A DNA stretch of 64,000 nt from Pseudomonas putida (GCA_041071465.1 CP163498.1:5908001-5972000), one strand, 5' to 3'. Counted from the stretch's first letter, positions 19,851-30,817 are shown. A program made the numbers and translations. The notes: generated by a model from the letters alone, not told the origin.

Positions 19851-21539
19851 ATGATTACCCAGTACAGGGCGCCTGAACCTGCACCGGCGCTGAAAGACCT
19901 GACCGAGCGGGTACGGTTCGAAGGCACCGAAGGCAAGATCTGGCTGGACGAACAACGCATGCTGCTGGTGCAAGCTGCGACCATGGCCAGCATGCGTCGC
20001 GAGCTGATCGAAATGCTCGGCGAAGAACGGGCCAAAGGCTTCTTCCTACGCCTGGGCTACCAGTCAGGCCTGAAGGACGCCGAGCTTGCCCGCAAGCTGC
20101 GGCCCAACGGCAACCCGGTGGAAATGTTCTTCATCGGCCCGCAACTGCACTCGCTCAAAGGCATGGTCAAGGTGCGCCCGCAGCAACTGGAAATCGACCT
20201 GGACAACGGCCACTTCTACGCCGACATCGAGTGGCAGGATTCCTTCGAGGTGGAAAACTGCCAGTCAGAAGGCCTGCATTCCGAACAGCCGGTGTGCTGG
20301 ATGCTGCTGGGCTATGCCATCAGCTACAGCTCGTTCTTCCTTGGCCGCCAGGTGCTGTACAAGGAGGTCAGCTGCCGCGGTTGCGGTGGCAGCGAATGCC
20401 GCATCATCGGCAAGCCGGTGGAGCAATGGGACGATGCCGAAACCTTCTTGCGCTACTTCCAGAGCGACCCGGTGATCGACGAGCTGCAATCGCTGCAAGT
20501 GCAAGTAGCCAACCTGCGCCAGCGCCTGCAATACGAGTCAGGGCAGTTCTACGGCATTGGCCAGTCGGCGGTTTACCGGCGCTGCTGCGCGCTCACCGAC
20601 AAGGTCGCCCCAGGCAAGGCCTCGGTATTGCTGCTGGGTGAAACCGGGGTGGGCAAGGAAGTGATCGCCCGCAGCCTGCACCTGCGCAGTGAGCGTGCCG
20701 GCGCGGCATTCGTCGCGCTGAACTGCGCGACCATCCCGCCAGACCTGATCGAAGCCGAGCTGTTCGGCGTCGAGAAAGGCGCCTACACCGGCGCCCAGCA
20801 GGCTCGCATGGGGCGCTTCGAGCGGGCCAACGGCGGCACGCTGTTCCTGGACGAGATCGTCGAGTTAACCCCGCGAGCCCAGGCCAGCCTGCTGCGCGTG
20901 CTGCAGGAGGGCGAACTGGAGCGGGTGGGCGACAGCCGTACGCGGCCGGTGGACGTGCGGGTGATCGCTGCCACCCACGAGAACCTCGAACAGGCGGTCA
21001 AGGACGGGCGCTTCCGTGCCGACCTGTTCTACCGGCTTAACGTGTTCCCCGTGCACATTCCGGCGCTGCGTGAGCGCCGCGAAGACATCCCGCTGCTGAT
21101 CGAGCACTTTCTCGGCCGCCTGCACCAAAGCTACGGCAAGAAAACCCGTGGCCTGAGCGACCGAGCGCTGCAGGTGTGCTTGCAATACGACTGGCCAGGC
21201 AACATCCGCGAATTGGAAAACCTGATGGAGCGCGGCGTGATCATCACCGACGAGAACCAGAGCATCGGCCTGGACGCGCTGTTCCCGCATGAGCCGCCGG
21301 CTATCGACAGCATCGGCCTGGGTAGCGATGGCCGGCTGGTCGCGGCCAGTGACCAGGCTGCGCCTGGCTGGGTGGCGCAGATTCTCGACAGCGGTACTGG
21401 CCTGGATGCCGTCGAAGACGCGCTGATGCAGGAAGCCATGCAGCGCTGCGGGCAGAATGTTTCTGAAGCCGCGCGCCTGCTCGGCGTAACCCGCCCTGCC
21501 CTTGCCTATCGGCTGAAGAAAGCCCCCGACAAGCCTTGA
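19851..21539 (+). CDS. dmpR: DmpR/XylR-type sigma-54 activator for phenol catabolism
   Basis: Aromatic-sensing enhancer-binding protein, 562 aa, close to DmpR length. The N-terminal XylR_N/V4R sensor (residues 1-210) contains a cysteine cluster, C175, C178 and C183. A short linker leads to the AAA+ domain with Walker A GETGVGKE (from G263) and the sigma-54 contact motif GAYTGA at 310-315. The Fis-type HTH is at the C-terminus ([20 protein letters not shown]). It is divergent from the hydroxylase operon and upstream of catA, and probably activates both when phenols bind. AAGGGG precedes the ATG. Confidence 0.92.
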   Translation: MITQYRAPEPAPALKDLTERVRFEGTEGKIWLDEQRMLLVQAATMASMRRELIEMLGEERAKGFFLRLGYQSGLKDAELARKLRPNGNPVEMFFIGPQLHSLKGMVKVRPQQLEIDLDNGHFYADIEWQDSFEVENCQSEGLHSEQPVCWMLLGYAISYSSFFLGRQVLYKEVSCRGCGGSECRIIGKPVEQWDDAETFLRYFQSDPVIDELQSLQVQVANLRQRLQYESGQFYGIGQSAVYRRCCALTDKVAPGKASVLLLGETGVGKEVIARSLHLRSERAGAAFVALNCATIPPDLIEAELFGVEKGAYTGAQQARMGRFERANGGTLFLDEIVELTPRAQASLLRVLQEGELERVGDSRTRPVDVRVIAATHENLEQAVKDGRFRADLFYRLNVFPVHIPALRERREDIPLLIEHFLGRLHQSYGKKTRGLSDRALQVCLQYDWPGNIRELENLMERGVIITDENQSIGLDALFPHEPPAIDSIGLGSDGRLVAASDQAAPGWVAQILDSGTGLDAVEDALMQEAMQRCGQNVSEAARLLGVTRPALAYRLKKAPDKP

Positions 21540-21551
21540 GCATTTGCGCAA
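21536..21551. promoter_or_regulatory. DmpR-type upstream activator site 1 (catA side)
   Basis: TTGAGCATTTGCGCAA matches 14 of 16 bases of the hydroxylase-side site at 19637. It overlaps the stop codon of the activator gene and lies about 130 bp upstream of the predicted catA start. Confidence 0.7.
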
Positions 21552-21566
21552 TGACACTGGCGCAGG

Positions 21567-21582
21567 TTGATCAAATGATCGA
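21567..21582. promoter_or_regulatory. DmpR-type upstream activator site 2 (catA side)
   Basis: TTGATCAAATGATCGA, a near-perfect dyad, 31 bp after the first copy at 21536. It precedes the catA sigma-54 promoter by about 65 bp. Confidence 0.75.
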
Positions 21583-21646
21583 GCCTGCGCCCGCTTTCAC
21601 CCCCGCCTGAACAACAAAACTGCCTGATTTCAGCGTGTTACCAACC

Positions 21647-21662
21647 TGGCATTGCATTTGCT
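21647..21662 (+). promoter_or_regulatory. Sigma-54 promoter of catA
   Basis: TGGCAT-TGCAT-TTGCT fits TGGCAY-N5-TTGCW exactly. The predicted start is near 21674, about 33 bases ahead of the catA ATG. Confidence 0.85.
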
Positions 21663-21706
21663 CAAGCCTTTGCACCGCAATAACAACAACGACCGGTGAG
21701 GCAACC

Positions 21707-22611
21707 ATGACTGTAGCGATATCCCATTCCCCGACGTGCAGGCCTTTTTCGCCAAGGCCGCAGGCATAGGCAACGACCAGGGCAACCCACGCCTGAAGCA
21801 GGTCGTGCTGCGCATCCTGCAGGACAGCGCCAGGCTGATCGAAGACCTGGCGATCAGCGACGACGAATTCTGGCTAGCGGTGGACTACCTCAATCGCCTG
21901 GGCGGGCGCAACGAAGCGGGCCTGCTGATGGCGGGGCTTGGCCTGGAGCACTTCCTCGACCTGCTCAGCGATGCCCGCGATAGCCAGGCCGGCTATGCCG
22001 GCGGTACACCGCGCACCATCGAAGGCCCGTTGTACGTGGCTGGCGCGCCGCTGTGCGAAGGCGAAGCTCGGCTGGACGATGGCCTCGACCTGGGCCAGCC
22101 AATGCTGCTCGAAGGCCAGGTGCTGGACGTGCACGGCAAACCGCTGGCCGGGGCCATCGTCGATGTGTGGCACGCCAATACCCAGGGGCTGTACTCCTAC
22201 TTCGACACCAGCCAGGCCGAGTACAACCTGCGCCGGCGTATCCGCACGGATGCCCAGGGCCGCTATCGCGCCCGCAGCATCGTACCCAGCGGCTATGGCT
22301 GCCCGGCCGACGGGCCGACCCAAGCCTGCCTGGACCAGTTGGGCCGCCATGGCCAGCGGCCCGCGCATATCCACTTTTTCATCAGCGCACCGGGGTATCG
22401 GCACCTGACCACGCAGATCAACCTGGCGGGGGACGAATATTTGTGGGATGACTTTGCCCATGCCACCCGTGACGGGCTGGTGGGTGAGGTTGAACAGCTT
22501 GCGGACGGAGTGGCGCGGGTGGTGTTCGATTTTTGCCTGCAGGCGGCGGCCAGCGCCGATGATGAACAGCGCAGCCAGCGGCCTCGGGCTTTGCAAACAA
22601 GTACCGATTGA
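21707..22611 (+). CDS. catA: Catechol 1,2-dioxygenase (apparent frameshift near the start)
   Basis: Intradiol dioxygenase opening catechol to cis,cis-muconate. The N-terminal dimerisation domain (VLRILQDSARLIEDLAISDDEFWLAVDYLNRLGGR) is followed by the catalytic domain with Fe(III) ligands in GPLYVAGAP, YRARSIVPSGYG and RPAHIHFF. The ATG at 21707 has GAGG upstream, but its frame breaks at a four-C run (21729-21732); one more C would join it to the main frame as in other CatA proteins. A GTG at 21736 opens the main frame without a ribosome site. The sequence differs clearly from the P. putida catA I know, suggesting a second, phenol-linked copy. Confidence 0.88.
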
Positions 22612-22631
22612 TTTAGCAGGGGCAGTCCACT

Positions 22632-22718
22632 CTGTGGGAGCGGGTTTACCCGCGAACACCGGCACAGCCGGTGCCAGGCACCGCGTTGGATTCTTCGCGG
22701 GTAATCCCGCTCCCACAG
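22632..22718. terminator. REP-type hairpin after catA
   Basis: CTGTGGGAGCGGGTTTACCC (22632-) and its near reverse complement ending at 22718 form a long stem. This is the common Pseudomonas GTGGGAGCGGG family and probably ends catA transcripts. The rest of the 249-bp gap to 22860 shows no gene. Confidence 0.75.
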
Positions 22719-22860
22719 GGCACTAGGACTGGCTGCGAAATCAGTGTCGTGCCAACCCGGCTATCGCAAGGCAGCCTCCAATCATTGGCGCCATCGGCCA
22801 CCCTGCACTAGCGTTGTGCTACCAGCCAGCCCCAACGTTCATGCGGAGCCTTCACCCATC

Positions 22861-25631
22861 ATGCCGGACCTGCGCCGAACCCGACGCTGCGCCTGGAGTA
22901 CCGTGCCGAGCAGCCGATTCATCAGGCTTTTCTCAAGCAAGCCAGCCGCTGCCCGGATGCCACTGCCATCATTGCCCAGCACACCACCTGCAGCTACACC
23001 CAACTGGAGCAGATCAGTCAGGGCATTGCCGCATTTTTGGTAGAAAACGCTGCCAGCGGCGCCGATCGTGTGGTCATCGTCGCCAGCCGAAGCGCTGCGC
23101 TGGTGTACGCCATGCTCGGCTGCCTGCGCGCCGGCCTGGCCTTCACCGTGGCCGACGCCGCCTACCCCGCCGTGCGCATCAAGCAAATCGTCAGCACCCT
23201 GAAGCCTGCCGTGGTCCTGCGCTGCGGCGAGGCAACCGTGGACGCCGGCCAGTTCATTGTCGCTGCGGAGCCAGAAGCCCCCACTGCAGCACAGCAAGCC
23301 TTCCCTCGCCAACCTGTCGCGCTGCCCGCTGTCAGCCCCGAGCAACCGGCCTACATCACCTTCACCTCGGGCAGCACCGGCGAGCCCAAGGGCATCGTCA
23401 CCCACCACGCGCCGTTGGTGCACTTCATCGACTGGCATGTGCAACAGCATGGCTTCACCCAAGCTGACACCTTCTCGCTGCTTTCCGGCCTGGGTCATGA
23501 CCCGGTGTACCGCGACGTGTTCACACCACTGTCGATCGGCGCGACCCTCGCCTGCCCGGCCCAGTCGACCTTGACCGACCCCTCACGGCTGGCCAGCTGG
23601 ATTCACCAGCACGGCGTGAGCGTGATCCACCTCACCCCACCACTGGGCAAACTGATCGAAACCGGCGCACACATGAATAGCCAGGTGTTCGACCAGCTGC
23701 GCTACCTGTTCTGGGGCGGTGATGCGCTCAGCCCGGCGCAGTACCAGCAGGTGCGCGCCATCGCACCGAATGCCGTCAATGTGAACTTCTACGGCACCAC
23801 CGAAACCCCGCAAGCCATGGCTTTCCATACCCTCGAACCGGAGGCGGTCGATGCCCGCGTACCCTTGGGCAAAGGCATTGCCGATGCGCAGTTGCTGGTG
23901 GTCAACCCGGCCAACCAGTTGGTCAGCGAAGGTGAAACCGGCGAAATCCTGATCCGCAGCCCGTACCTGTCGCTGGGCTACTGGAACGACCCGGCACTGA
24001 CCGAGGCCAAGTTCATCGCCAACCCGTTCACCGGCAGTGCAAGCGACCGCTGTTATCGCACCGGTGACCTGGGCACCTACCTGGCCGATGGCAGCGCCAG
24101 TTTTCTGGGGCGCGGTGACAGCCAGGTGAAAATCCGCGGCCATCGCATCGAGCTGGCGGAAATCGAGAACGCCATCACCCGTCAACCGCACATCGGGCAA
24201 TGCGTGGTGGTGGCCAACCAGGATGGCGGGGCGACCCGCCTGGTTGCCTATTGCGTCGCACAGCAGGCTACCCGGGCTGACGAGCTGCGCCAGGCGCTCG
24301 CCGGCCAGTTGCCGGACTATATGGTGCCGGCGCTGTTCGTGTTCCTGGATGCCCTACCGCTCACGCCCAACGGCAAGGTCGACAAACGCGCCCTGCCTGC
24401 CCCCTTCGACGACAGTGCCAACCAAGTGTTGTCCCCGCTGGCCGAAAAGCTCAGCACGGCCTGGGCACGCATTCTCCAGGTGCCGCGCCTGGACGCCAGG
24501 TTGAGCTTTGTCGAGCTGGGTGGCGACTCGATATCTTTCGTGCAGGCCTCGCGGGTGTTGGAAGCGCTGATCGGCCACCTGCCAGAGCGCTGGGAAACCC
24601 TGCCAGTGTGCCAACTGGCCGAGCTGAGTGCGCCGCCCAAGGGCGCGTGGCGGGTGATGGAAATGCCGGTGTTCGTGCGCATGCTCGCCATCATCCTGAT
24701 TGTGGTTGGCCACCTGAGCGAATTCGACCACTGGCTGATCGTCGGTGAAACCTCGGTATTGTTCCTGGTTTCCGGCATCAGCCTGGCACGCTTTCAGCTC
24801 AAGGCCATCGAAGCACGTGGTGATGCACGCACGCTGCTCAGGTCGTTGGCAGCCATCGTGGTGCCGACGCTGTTGTACACAGCACTGATCCAGCTGGTGT
24901 TCGACCGGTTGCACTGGCAATCGCTGCTGCTGGTGTCCAACTGGTTCCCGGCCAGCGAGGTCAGCCTGTTCAACTACTGGTACATCGAAGTGCTGGTGCA
25001 GATGATCGTGATCATTGGCCTGCTGCTGTCGATCAGGCGCGTGCGCCGGGTCGTCGTGGCCGACCCGTTCCGCTGCCTGATCATCGCGGCCTGTGCGCTG
25101 GTGGCGCTGGATGTGCTCATCAACCAGTTCGTATTCGACGCCAGTGCCCTGCTCCACCGGGTACCGCAGCACTTCCTGGCGGTGATGGTGCTGGGCATGG
25201 CCGTGCACCACGCCGACACCACCGCACGTAAATGGGTGGCCAGCGCAGTAGCCGTGCTGGTGGTCGGCGAGCTGGACCTGATGGCGGTGGCCGGTGTTGG
25301 CTGGGAAGCGTTCACGCGCTATGTCGACATCGCCCTGCCGGCGATGCTGGCGCTGATCTGGTTTCGCTCGGTGCCGGTCCCGGCCCTGGTTGCCCGGGCA
25401 GGCGCCGTGATCGCCTCTTCAACCTTGTTTATCTACCTGACGCATTTCCAGTTCCAGTCCGTGGCGGACCATGTGTCCAGGCACCCGCTGTTCGAGGTGG
25501 CCCTGGCACTCGCTGGTGGGGTGCTGGTGGCCTATTGCTGGAATACCCTGATACGTCTGCTGTTTACCCGCAGAAACAAGCACAACCCGGCACGCGGAGC
25601 AGACCCTGCCGAGCGCGCCACCTCAGCCTGA
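22861..25631 (+). CDS. Adenylation, carrier and membrane acyltransferase fusion (NRPS-like; apparent frameshift at the start)
   Basis: About 923 aa after frame correction. An amino-acid adenylation domain comes first (core motif YITFTSGSTGEPKG near residue 165; YRTGDLGTYL and NGKVDKRAL later). A carrier domain follows with ELGGDSISF (phosphopantetheine Ser about 557). The last third is a multi-helix acyltransferase-3-like membrane domain, starting PVFVRMLAIILIVVGHLSEFDHW. It probably activates an amino acid, loads it on the carrier and transfers it at the membrane. The ATG frame and the main frame differ by -1 near 22871-22876; the main frame runs upstream without a start codon. Product unknown. 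Confidence 0.8.
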
Positions 25632-25687
25632 GCTGACTTGCCGGCACAGGAGCAGTGATTGCAAAGCCTGAAACACTCTGCCTAAAA

Positions 25688-25707
25688 TGCGAACCATTAA
25701 CATTTGC
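25688..25707. promoter_or_regulatory. Candidate Fur box upstream of iron ECF sigma module 1
   Basis: TGCGAACCATTAACATTTGC is about 14/20 similar to the TGCGAATAATTCTCATTATC type of Pseudomonas Fur site. It ends 21 bp before the sigma start codon. Confidence 0.45.
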
Positions 25708-25728
25708 AAGCATTTTCAGGCGGCATGG

Positions 25729-26259
25729 ATGAGCACCCCGGACGTAGCGTTCACTTCTCAAGTCAGCCAGCTATACCGGGCCCAGAGCAAATGGCTGCAT
25801 AACTGGCTTAAACCGCGAGTCAACTGCAGCCACCTGGCCGCAGACCTCGTTCAGGATGTGTTCGTGCGCGTCATGTCTGCCGCCGACGCTGCGGTAAAAC
25901 TCGAAGCCGTGCGCGAACCCAAAGGTTACCTGGCAACCATCGCACGCCGTCTGATGATCGACCACCTGCGCCGCGTGCACCTGGAACGGGCCTGGCTGCA
26001 GGTGCTCGCCGAGCAACCCGAAGCACTGGATATCTCCCCCGAGCAACGCCTGGCCCTGCTGCAAACCCTGTTCGAACTCGACGCCATGCTGGCCTCGCTC
26101 GGGCCCAAGGTGCGCGAGGCATTTCTGCTTTCGCAGATCGATGGCATGCCCTACAAGCAAATCGCCGCGCAGCTGGGCATTTCCGAAGTCAGTGTGCGCC
26201 GTTACGTTGCCAAAGCGGCCGAGCACTGCATGATCTACAGCCTTGGCCTAGGCCTGTGA
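25729..26259 (+). CDS. FecI-type ECF sigma factor (module 1)
   Basis: Iron-starvation sigma factor of 176 aa. Region 2 has HLAADLVQDVFVRVM and GYLATIARRLMIDHLRR; region 4 has SQIDGMPYKQIAAQLGISEVSVRRYVAKA. It should direct transcription of the receptor gene at 27293 when the siderophore signal arrives. The ATG at 25729 was chosen by family start; the Fur-like site lies just upstream. It overlaps the FecR gene by GTGA at 26256-26259. Confidence 0.88.
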   Translation: MSTPDVAFTSQVSQLYRAQSKWLHNWLKPRVNCSHLAADLVQDVFVRVMSAADAAVKLEAVREPKGYLATIARRLMIDHLRRVHLERAWLQVLAEQPEALDISPEQRLALLQTLFELDAMLASLGPKVREAFLLSQIDGMPYKQIAAQLGISEVSVRRYVAKAAEHCMIYSLGLGL

Positions 26260-27208
26260 GCGTGCACCTGGATGCCGAGCAGCGGGCTTCGTTGCGCCAG
26301 GCTGCGCACTGGTTCAGCCAGCTCAACAGCGGTGACGTGCAGGCCAGTGACTATTCAGCCTGGCAGCTGTGGCTGAATGCGACACCCGTCAATAGCTGGG
26401 CCTGGCAGCAGGCCGAGCGGCTGCAAACGCGCATGGCAGCAAGCGAAAACCCGCTTCGGCACGCGTGCTGGCGCTGGCGGCACACGGCCGGCACGCCAGC
26501 CGGCGGCGGGTGGTCAAGGCCGGCTTGGTGCTTCTGGGCGGCGGTGCTCTGAGCCTGGGTGGCTACCGGGAGGTGAAGCAGTCTGCGTGGCTGGCAGACG
26601 TGCGTACCGGCGTAGGCGAACAGCGTTCGCTACTGCTGAACAATGGCACTGCGGTGGTCCTCAACACTGCCTCGGCAACGGATGTAGGTGACCTGCGCGA
26701 AGCGCCGTGGCTGCGCCTGCGCCAAGGTGAGTTGATGGTAACGGTGCCGGCACGCCAGACCTGTAAAGTCGTTACCCGTAACGGCACCATCGAGGCCGGC
26801 GAAAGCCGCTTTGCCGTGCGGCTGTTCGAAGACAGCAGCAGCCTTGAGGTGTTCGCCCAGCAGGCACAGGTGAAGCTGGCTTCGGGCCAAACCCTTCAGC
26901 TAGCGAGCGGCCAGCGTTGCCAGTTCAACGAACAGGGCTTCTCCTCGGTGGAAGCTGTCGCGCTGGCAGCTGATGCCTGGGGCCAGGGTTTGCTGATTGC
27001 CAACGATCAGCGCCTGGACACGTTCATCGCCAACCTTTCACGCTACCGCCCGGGCTGGCTGCGCTGCGCGCAGTCGGTGGCAGGCCTACGCATCAGCGGC
27101 ACCTACAAGCTGAGTGATACCGACCAGATTCTGCGGGCACTGGCCACGTCCCTGCCGGTGCAGGTGCAAGCGCGCACACGCTACTGGGTAACGGTCACGG
27201 CGGTGTAA
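26256..27208 (+). CDS. FecR-type anti-sigma/signal transducer (module 1; apparent frameshift)
   Basis: Inner-membrane regulator linking the TonB receptor to the ECF sigma, about 317 aa when joined. The first frame (26256-26552) gives the cytoplasmic DUF4880 domain with SAWQLWLNATPVNSWAWQQ; the second (from about 26450) gives the membrane helix and the periplasmic FecR domain (GVGEQRSLLLNNGTAVVLNT). The frame drops by one base near AAAACCC at 26446-26452; adding one C restores reading. GTG start overlapping the sigma stop. Confidence 0.82.
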
Positions 27209-27292
27209 ATAAACTCGCCCTACCTGATCACTTTGCTGCGGCTTATCCGACTCATAGGTAACCCGACACTTACCTACATGAGAAACGCAAAC

Positions 27293-29743
27293 ATGACCCG
27301 CCGCTTCAACCCCAGGCCTTTCACTGCGCCAGGCCTGCGCACCTGCCTGATGCTGGCTGCCCTGCTCGGTGGGCCCGGCGCCGCCTGTGCCAGCCAAGCC
27401 CATGATTACCACCTGCCGCAGGGTGACTTAGGCGAAACACTGACTCAGTTCGCTGCGCAGTCCGGCATCGTGCTGTCGTTCGACACGCACTTGACGCGCG
27501 GTAAACGTTCGCCGGCACTCGACGGGCGCTATGGCGTAGAGCAGGCCTTGCGAATGCTGCTGGGCGGTACCGGGTTGCAAGCCATACAGGAAAGTGACGG
27601 GCGCTATTCGCTGCTGTTGAACACCGGCGAGGGCGATGTGGTGGAGTTGGCACCCAGCCGCGTCGATGCCCTGGGGCTGGGTAACGTCACCGAGGGTACC
27701 GGTGCGTACACCACCGGTGGTTCTACCACTGCAACCAAGCTGCCACTGACCCTGCGTGAGACACCGCAGTCGGTCAGCGTGATCACTCGCCAGGTCATGG
27801 ACGACCACGGCTCGCAAGACATCGGCGACGTGCTGCGCAACACGCCTGGGGTGTCAGTCCAGGCTTATGACAGCGAACGCATGGAGTACTCCGCACGCGG
27901 CTTTGCCATCACCAATTACCAGTACGATGGCATCAACACCATCTATGACGGGGTCTACGACGAGGGCGTAACCCATGTCGACATGGCCGCCTATGACCGT
28001 ATCGAAGTCATCAAGGGCGCGACCGGCCTGATGACCGGCTCTGGCGACCCATCTGCCACGGTCAACCTGGTGCGCAAGAAGCCCACTCACGACTTCAAGG
28101 CGTCGATCACCGCCAGCGCCGGCTCCTGGGACAACTACCGCACCGAAGGTGACATTTCCGGTTCGCTCAACGACAGCGGTAGCGTGCGCGGCCGCCTGGT
28201 AGGTGCCTACCAGGACCGCAAGTCGTACCTGGACCACTACAAGCAGAAAAAGGACGTCTACTACGGCATTGTCGAAGCCGACCTGACACCCGACACGCTG
28301 CTGACATTCGGCATCGACAACCAGGCCACTACCCCGCGCGGGTCGTCCTGGACCGGCAACCCGACGTACTTCTCCGACGGCAGCCGCACCGACTTTTCGC
28401 GCGCACACAACCCGGCAGCCGACTGGAGCCGTCGCGACTTCCAGTCCACCACCTACTTCAGCTCGCTGGAGCAGGCCCTGGTCAATGACTGGAAGGTCAA
28501 ATTCAGCCTCAACCACATGATCAGCGATCACGACACACGCCTGGCTTCTGCCAGCGGCGGCAACCCGGACCCGGTCACCGGCGAAGGGATGTTCCTGTAT
28601 TGGGGGCGCTGGGAAGGCCACCGCGTGCAAAACACCGCAGACTTGAATGTATCCGGGCCGTTCACCCTGTTCGGCCGCGAGCATGACCTGGTGGCAGGCT
28701 TCATGACCTCGCATTCGCGGCAGACCGGTGATACCTACGACGGCAGCGCATTCGAGAGGGTGCCCGGCTCCATCTTCGACTGGAACGGCAAACTGCCCGA
28801 GCAGCACTTCCCGAAAAACGGCGACTACACCACCACGCAAAGCCAGAACGGCGCCTATGTGGCCACCCGCCTGCGGCCGACCGACAAGCTTTCGGTCATC
28901 CTTGGCACCCGCGTCAGCACCTTCAAGTACAACGATGATGAAGACTATTACCCAACGTCTTCGCTGAGCGACACCCACGCGAGCTACAAGGAACACGGTG
29001 TGGTCACCCCCTACGCGGGCGTGGTCTACGACCTGGACGACACCTACTCGGCCTATGCCAGCTACACCTCCATTTACCAGCCGCAAGTGTACAAGGACAT
29101 CAACGGCGCGACCTTGGCACCGGTGGAAGGCGATGGTTACGAAGCAGGTTTCAAGGCCGCCTGGTTCGATGGCCGGCTGAACGGCACCCTGGCGTTCTTC
29201 CGCATCGAGCAAGACAACGTCGCCTCCAACGTCGGCACCAACCCGGTAACCAATGAAGGCATCTACAAAGCTATCGACGGTGCAACCACCAAAGGTGTCG
29301 AACTGGAACTGGCCGGCGAACTGGCGCCCGGCTGGAACATCACCGCCGGCTATACCTATGCCCGTACCCGCGATGCCGACGACCAGCGGATATTCGGTTT
29401 CCCGTTGGCAACCACCAAGCCTGAACACGTAGTGCGGCTGTTCAATACCTACCGCCTGCCTGGTGTACTCGATCCGGTGACCGTAGGCGGCGGGCTGAGG
29501 TGGCAAAGCGGCTTCTATGGCAACATCTACAGCCCGGTCGCCAATGACTACACCCGCATCAAGCAAGGCGGCTACACCCTGGTCGACTTGATGGCCCGCT
29601 ACCAGTACAACGAGCACCTGAGTGTTACGGTCAACGCCAACAACGTGTTCGACAAGGTCTACCTGACCGGGCTGGGCAACTTCGATACGACCTACTATGG
29701 CGAACCACGCAACCTGATGGTCACCACCCGCTGGGATTTCTGA
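27293..29743 (+). CDS. TonB-dependent siderophore receptor with STN domain (module 1)
   Basis: Outer-membrane ferrisiderophore receptor, 816 aa, of the FpvA/FhuE group. A signal peptide ends at ACAS; then an STN signalling domain (GDLGETLTQFAAQSGIVLSFD), a plug (LRETPQSVSVITRQVMDDHG, YDRIEVIKGATGLMTG) and a barrel ending VTTRWDF. The STN domain shows it signals to the adjacent FecR. Start at 27293 is preferred; 27278 is also in frame. Siderophore not identifiable. Confidence 0.9.
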   Translation: MTRRFNPRPFTAPGLRTCLMLAALLGGPGAACASQAHDYHLPQGDLGETLTQFAAQSGIVLSFDTHLTRGKRSPALDGRYGVEQALRMLLGGTGLQAIQESDGRYSLLLNTGEGDVVELAPSRVDALGLGNVTEGTGAYTTGGSTTATKLPLTLRETPQSVSVITRQVMDDHGSQDIGDVLRNTPGVSVQAYDSERMEYSARGFAITNYQYDGINTIYDGVYDEGVTHVDMAAYDRIEVIKGATGLMTGSGDPSATVNLVRKKPTHDFKASITASAGSWDNYRTEGDISGSLNDSGSVRGRLVGAYQDRKSYLDHYKQKKDVYYGIVEADLTPDTLLTFGIDNQATTPRGSSWTGNPTYFSDGSRTDFSRAHNPAADWSRRDFQSTTYFSSLEQALVNDWKVKFSLNHMISDHDTRLASASGGNPDPVTGEGMFLYWGRWEGHRVQNTADLNVSGPFTLFGREHDLVAGFMTSHSRQTGDTYDGSAFERVPGSIFDWNGKLPEQHFPKNGDYTTTQSQNGAYVATRLRPTDKLSVILGTRVSTFKYNDDEDYYPTSSLSDTHASYKEHGVVTPYAGVVYDLDDTYSAYASYTSIYQPQVYKDINGATLAPVEGDGYEAGFKAAWFDGRLNGTLAFFRIEQDNVASNVGTNPVTNEGIYKAIDGATTKGVELELAGELAPGWNITAGYTYARTRDADDQRIFGFPLATTKPEHVVRLFNTYRLPGVLDPVTVGGGLRWQSGFYGNIYSPVANDYTRIKQGGYTLVDLMARYQYNEHLSVTVNANNVFDKVYLTGLGNFDTTYYGEPRNLMVTTRWDF

Positions 29744-29778
29744 CCGGTCTGCGACTCAGCGCCCAGCCCGCCGGGCAT

Positions 29779-30817
29779 CTACCAGTCCTGACACATTGGC
29801 TGCGGCCCCGGCAGGCTGGGGAATAGCGGTAGCACCTCTTGCGCCAGCTCCTGGAGGATATCTGCCACAGGCCGTTGCGCCTTGTGAATGCCCAGCGCGG
29901 CATGGTTGACCCCTGCCGCCTGCCACTCGCCTAGCAAGTCGATCAGCCCCTGACGCCCGGTTTTCAACACGTAGCCACCCTGCACGGGTGTGCGTGGAAA
30001 ATGCGGGTCATCGACCAGGTCAATCCACTCGTTGGTCATGTGCGGGCGGAAGCCGCCGCCAGGGATTGCGGCACGCCAGGCGCGGACCTTCTCGGCCAGG
30101 CGCGTGCGCCCCATGGCATCGTGGGTGGCGTCCGGGTAGCTCAGCCAGCCGTCGGCATACTCGCCCAGCCACTCCAGGCTTTGTTGCGAACGGCCGGTAA
30201 CCACCAACGGAATACGCCCACTCAGCGGCCTGGGCAACAGCTGGGCATCGCGCACCAACCCCAGAGGCGAGTCGATCGACGTGTGCCCCGCCAGCAATCG
30301 GCGCACATAGTCCACCGCCAGGGCAAAACGCTCGCCGCGCGCTTCATGGGCCAGGCCATAAGCGGGGAACTCAACGGCGCGGTCACCCGAGGCAATACCC
30401 AGCACCAGCCGCCCGCCCGACAGGCAGTCCAGTGTCGCCGCTGCTTTTGCCAGGTCGATGGGGTGACGCAAGGTGAAAATGGCACTACCGGTGGCCAGTG
30501 CTACGCGTTGGGTCTGAGCGGCCAGGAAGGCCAGGTAGGCGAATGGGTCGAACACCTGCCCAGCATCACCGAACGATGGGTCGAACAATGGCACGTCGCG
30601 CACACACGGCAGCGAAGCCCAGCCGGTCAATGGCCCGCACCTGTTCAGCCTGGCCCAGCAATACACGCATGTCGCCCTGGTAGGCGCGCAATGGCAGGAA
30701 CACGCCCAGCGTCAGCCGCTGGGGGGCGAACATACGGCAGTAACCGGGGTGGTTGGCAAACGCGTTGGCATCGGCGCCGCGAGTAACAGCCGACAACGTC
30801 GGATCGTAAACGGACAT
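29779..30817 (-). CDS. LLM-class flavin-dependent oxidoreductase (apparent frameshift)
   Basis: Luciferase-like flavin oxidoreductase, about 345 aa when joined. The N-terminal part (30817-30607) reads LTLGVFLPLRAYQGDM up to FAAV; the C-terminal part (from about 30601) continues as RDVPLFDPSFGDAGQ. The break is at a CACACAC run (30601-30607); loss of two bases or gain of one would explain it, and a Trp-Val pair is expected there. The ATG at 30817 has GAGGG upstream. Divergent from a LysR regulator. Substrate unknown. Confidence 0.8.

Noticed and set aside
21736..22611. GTG at 21736 as the true catA start
   Set aside because: It has no ribosome site and drops conserved N-terminal residues; the ATG at 21707 with GAGG plus one lost C explains the sequence better.
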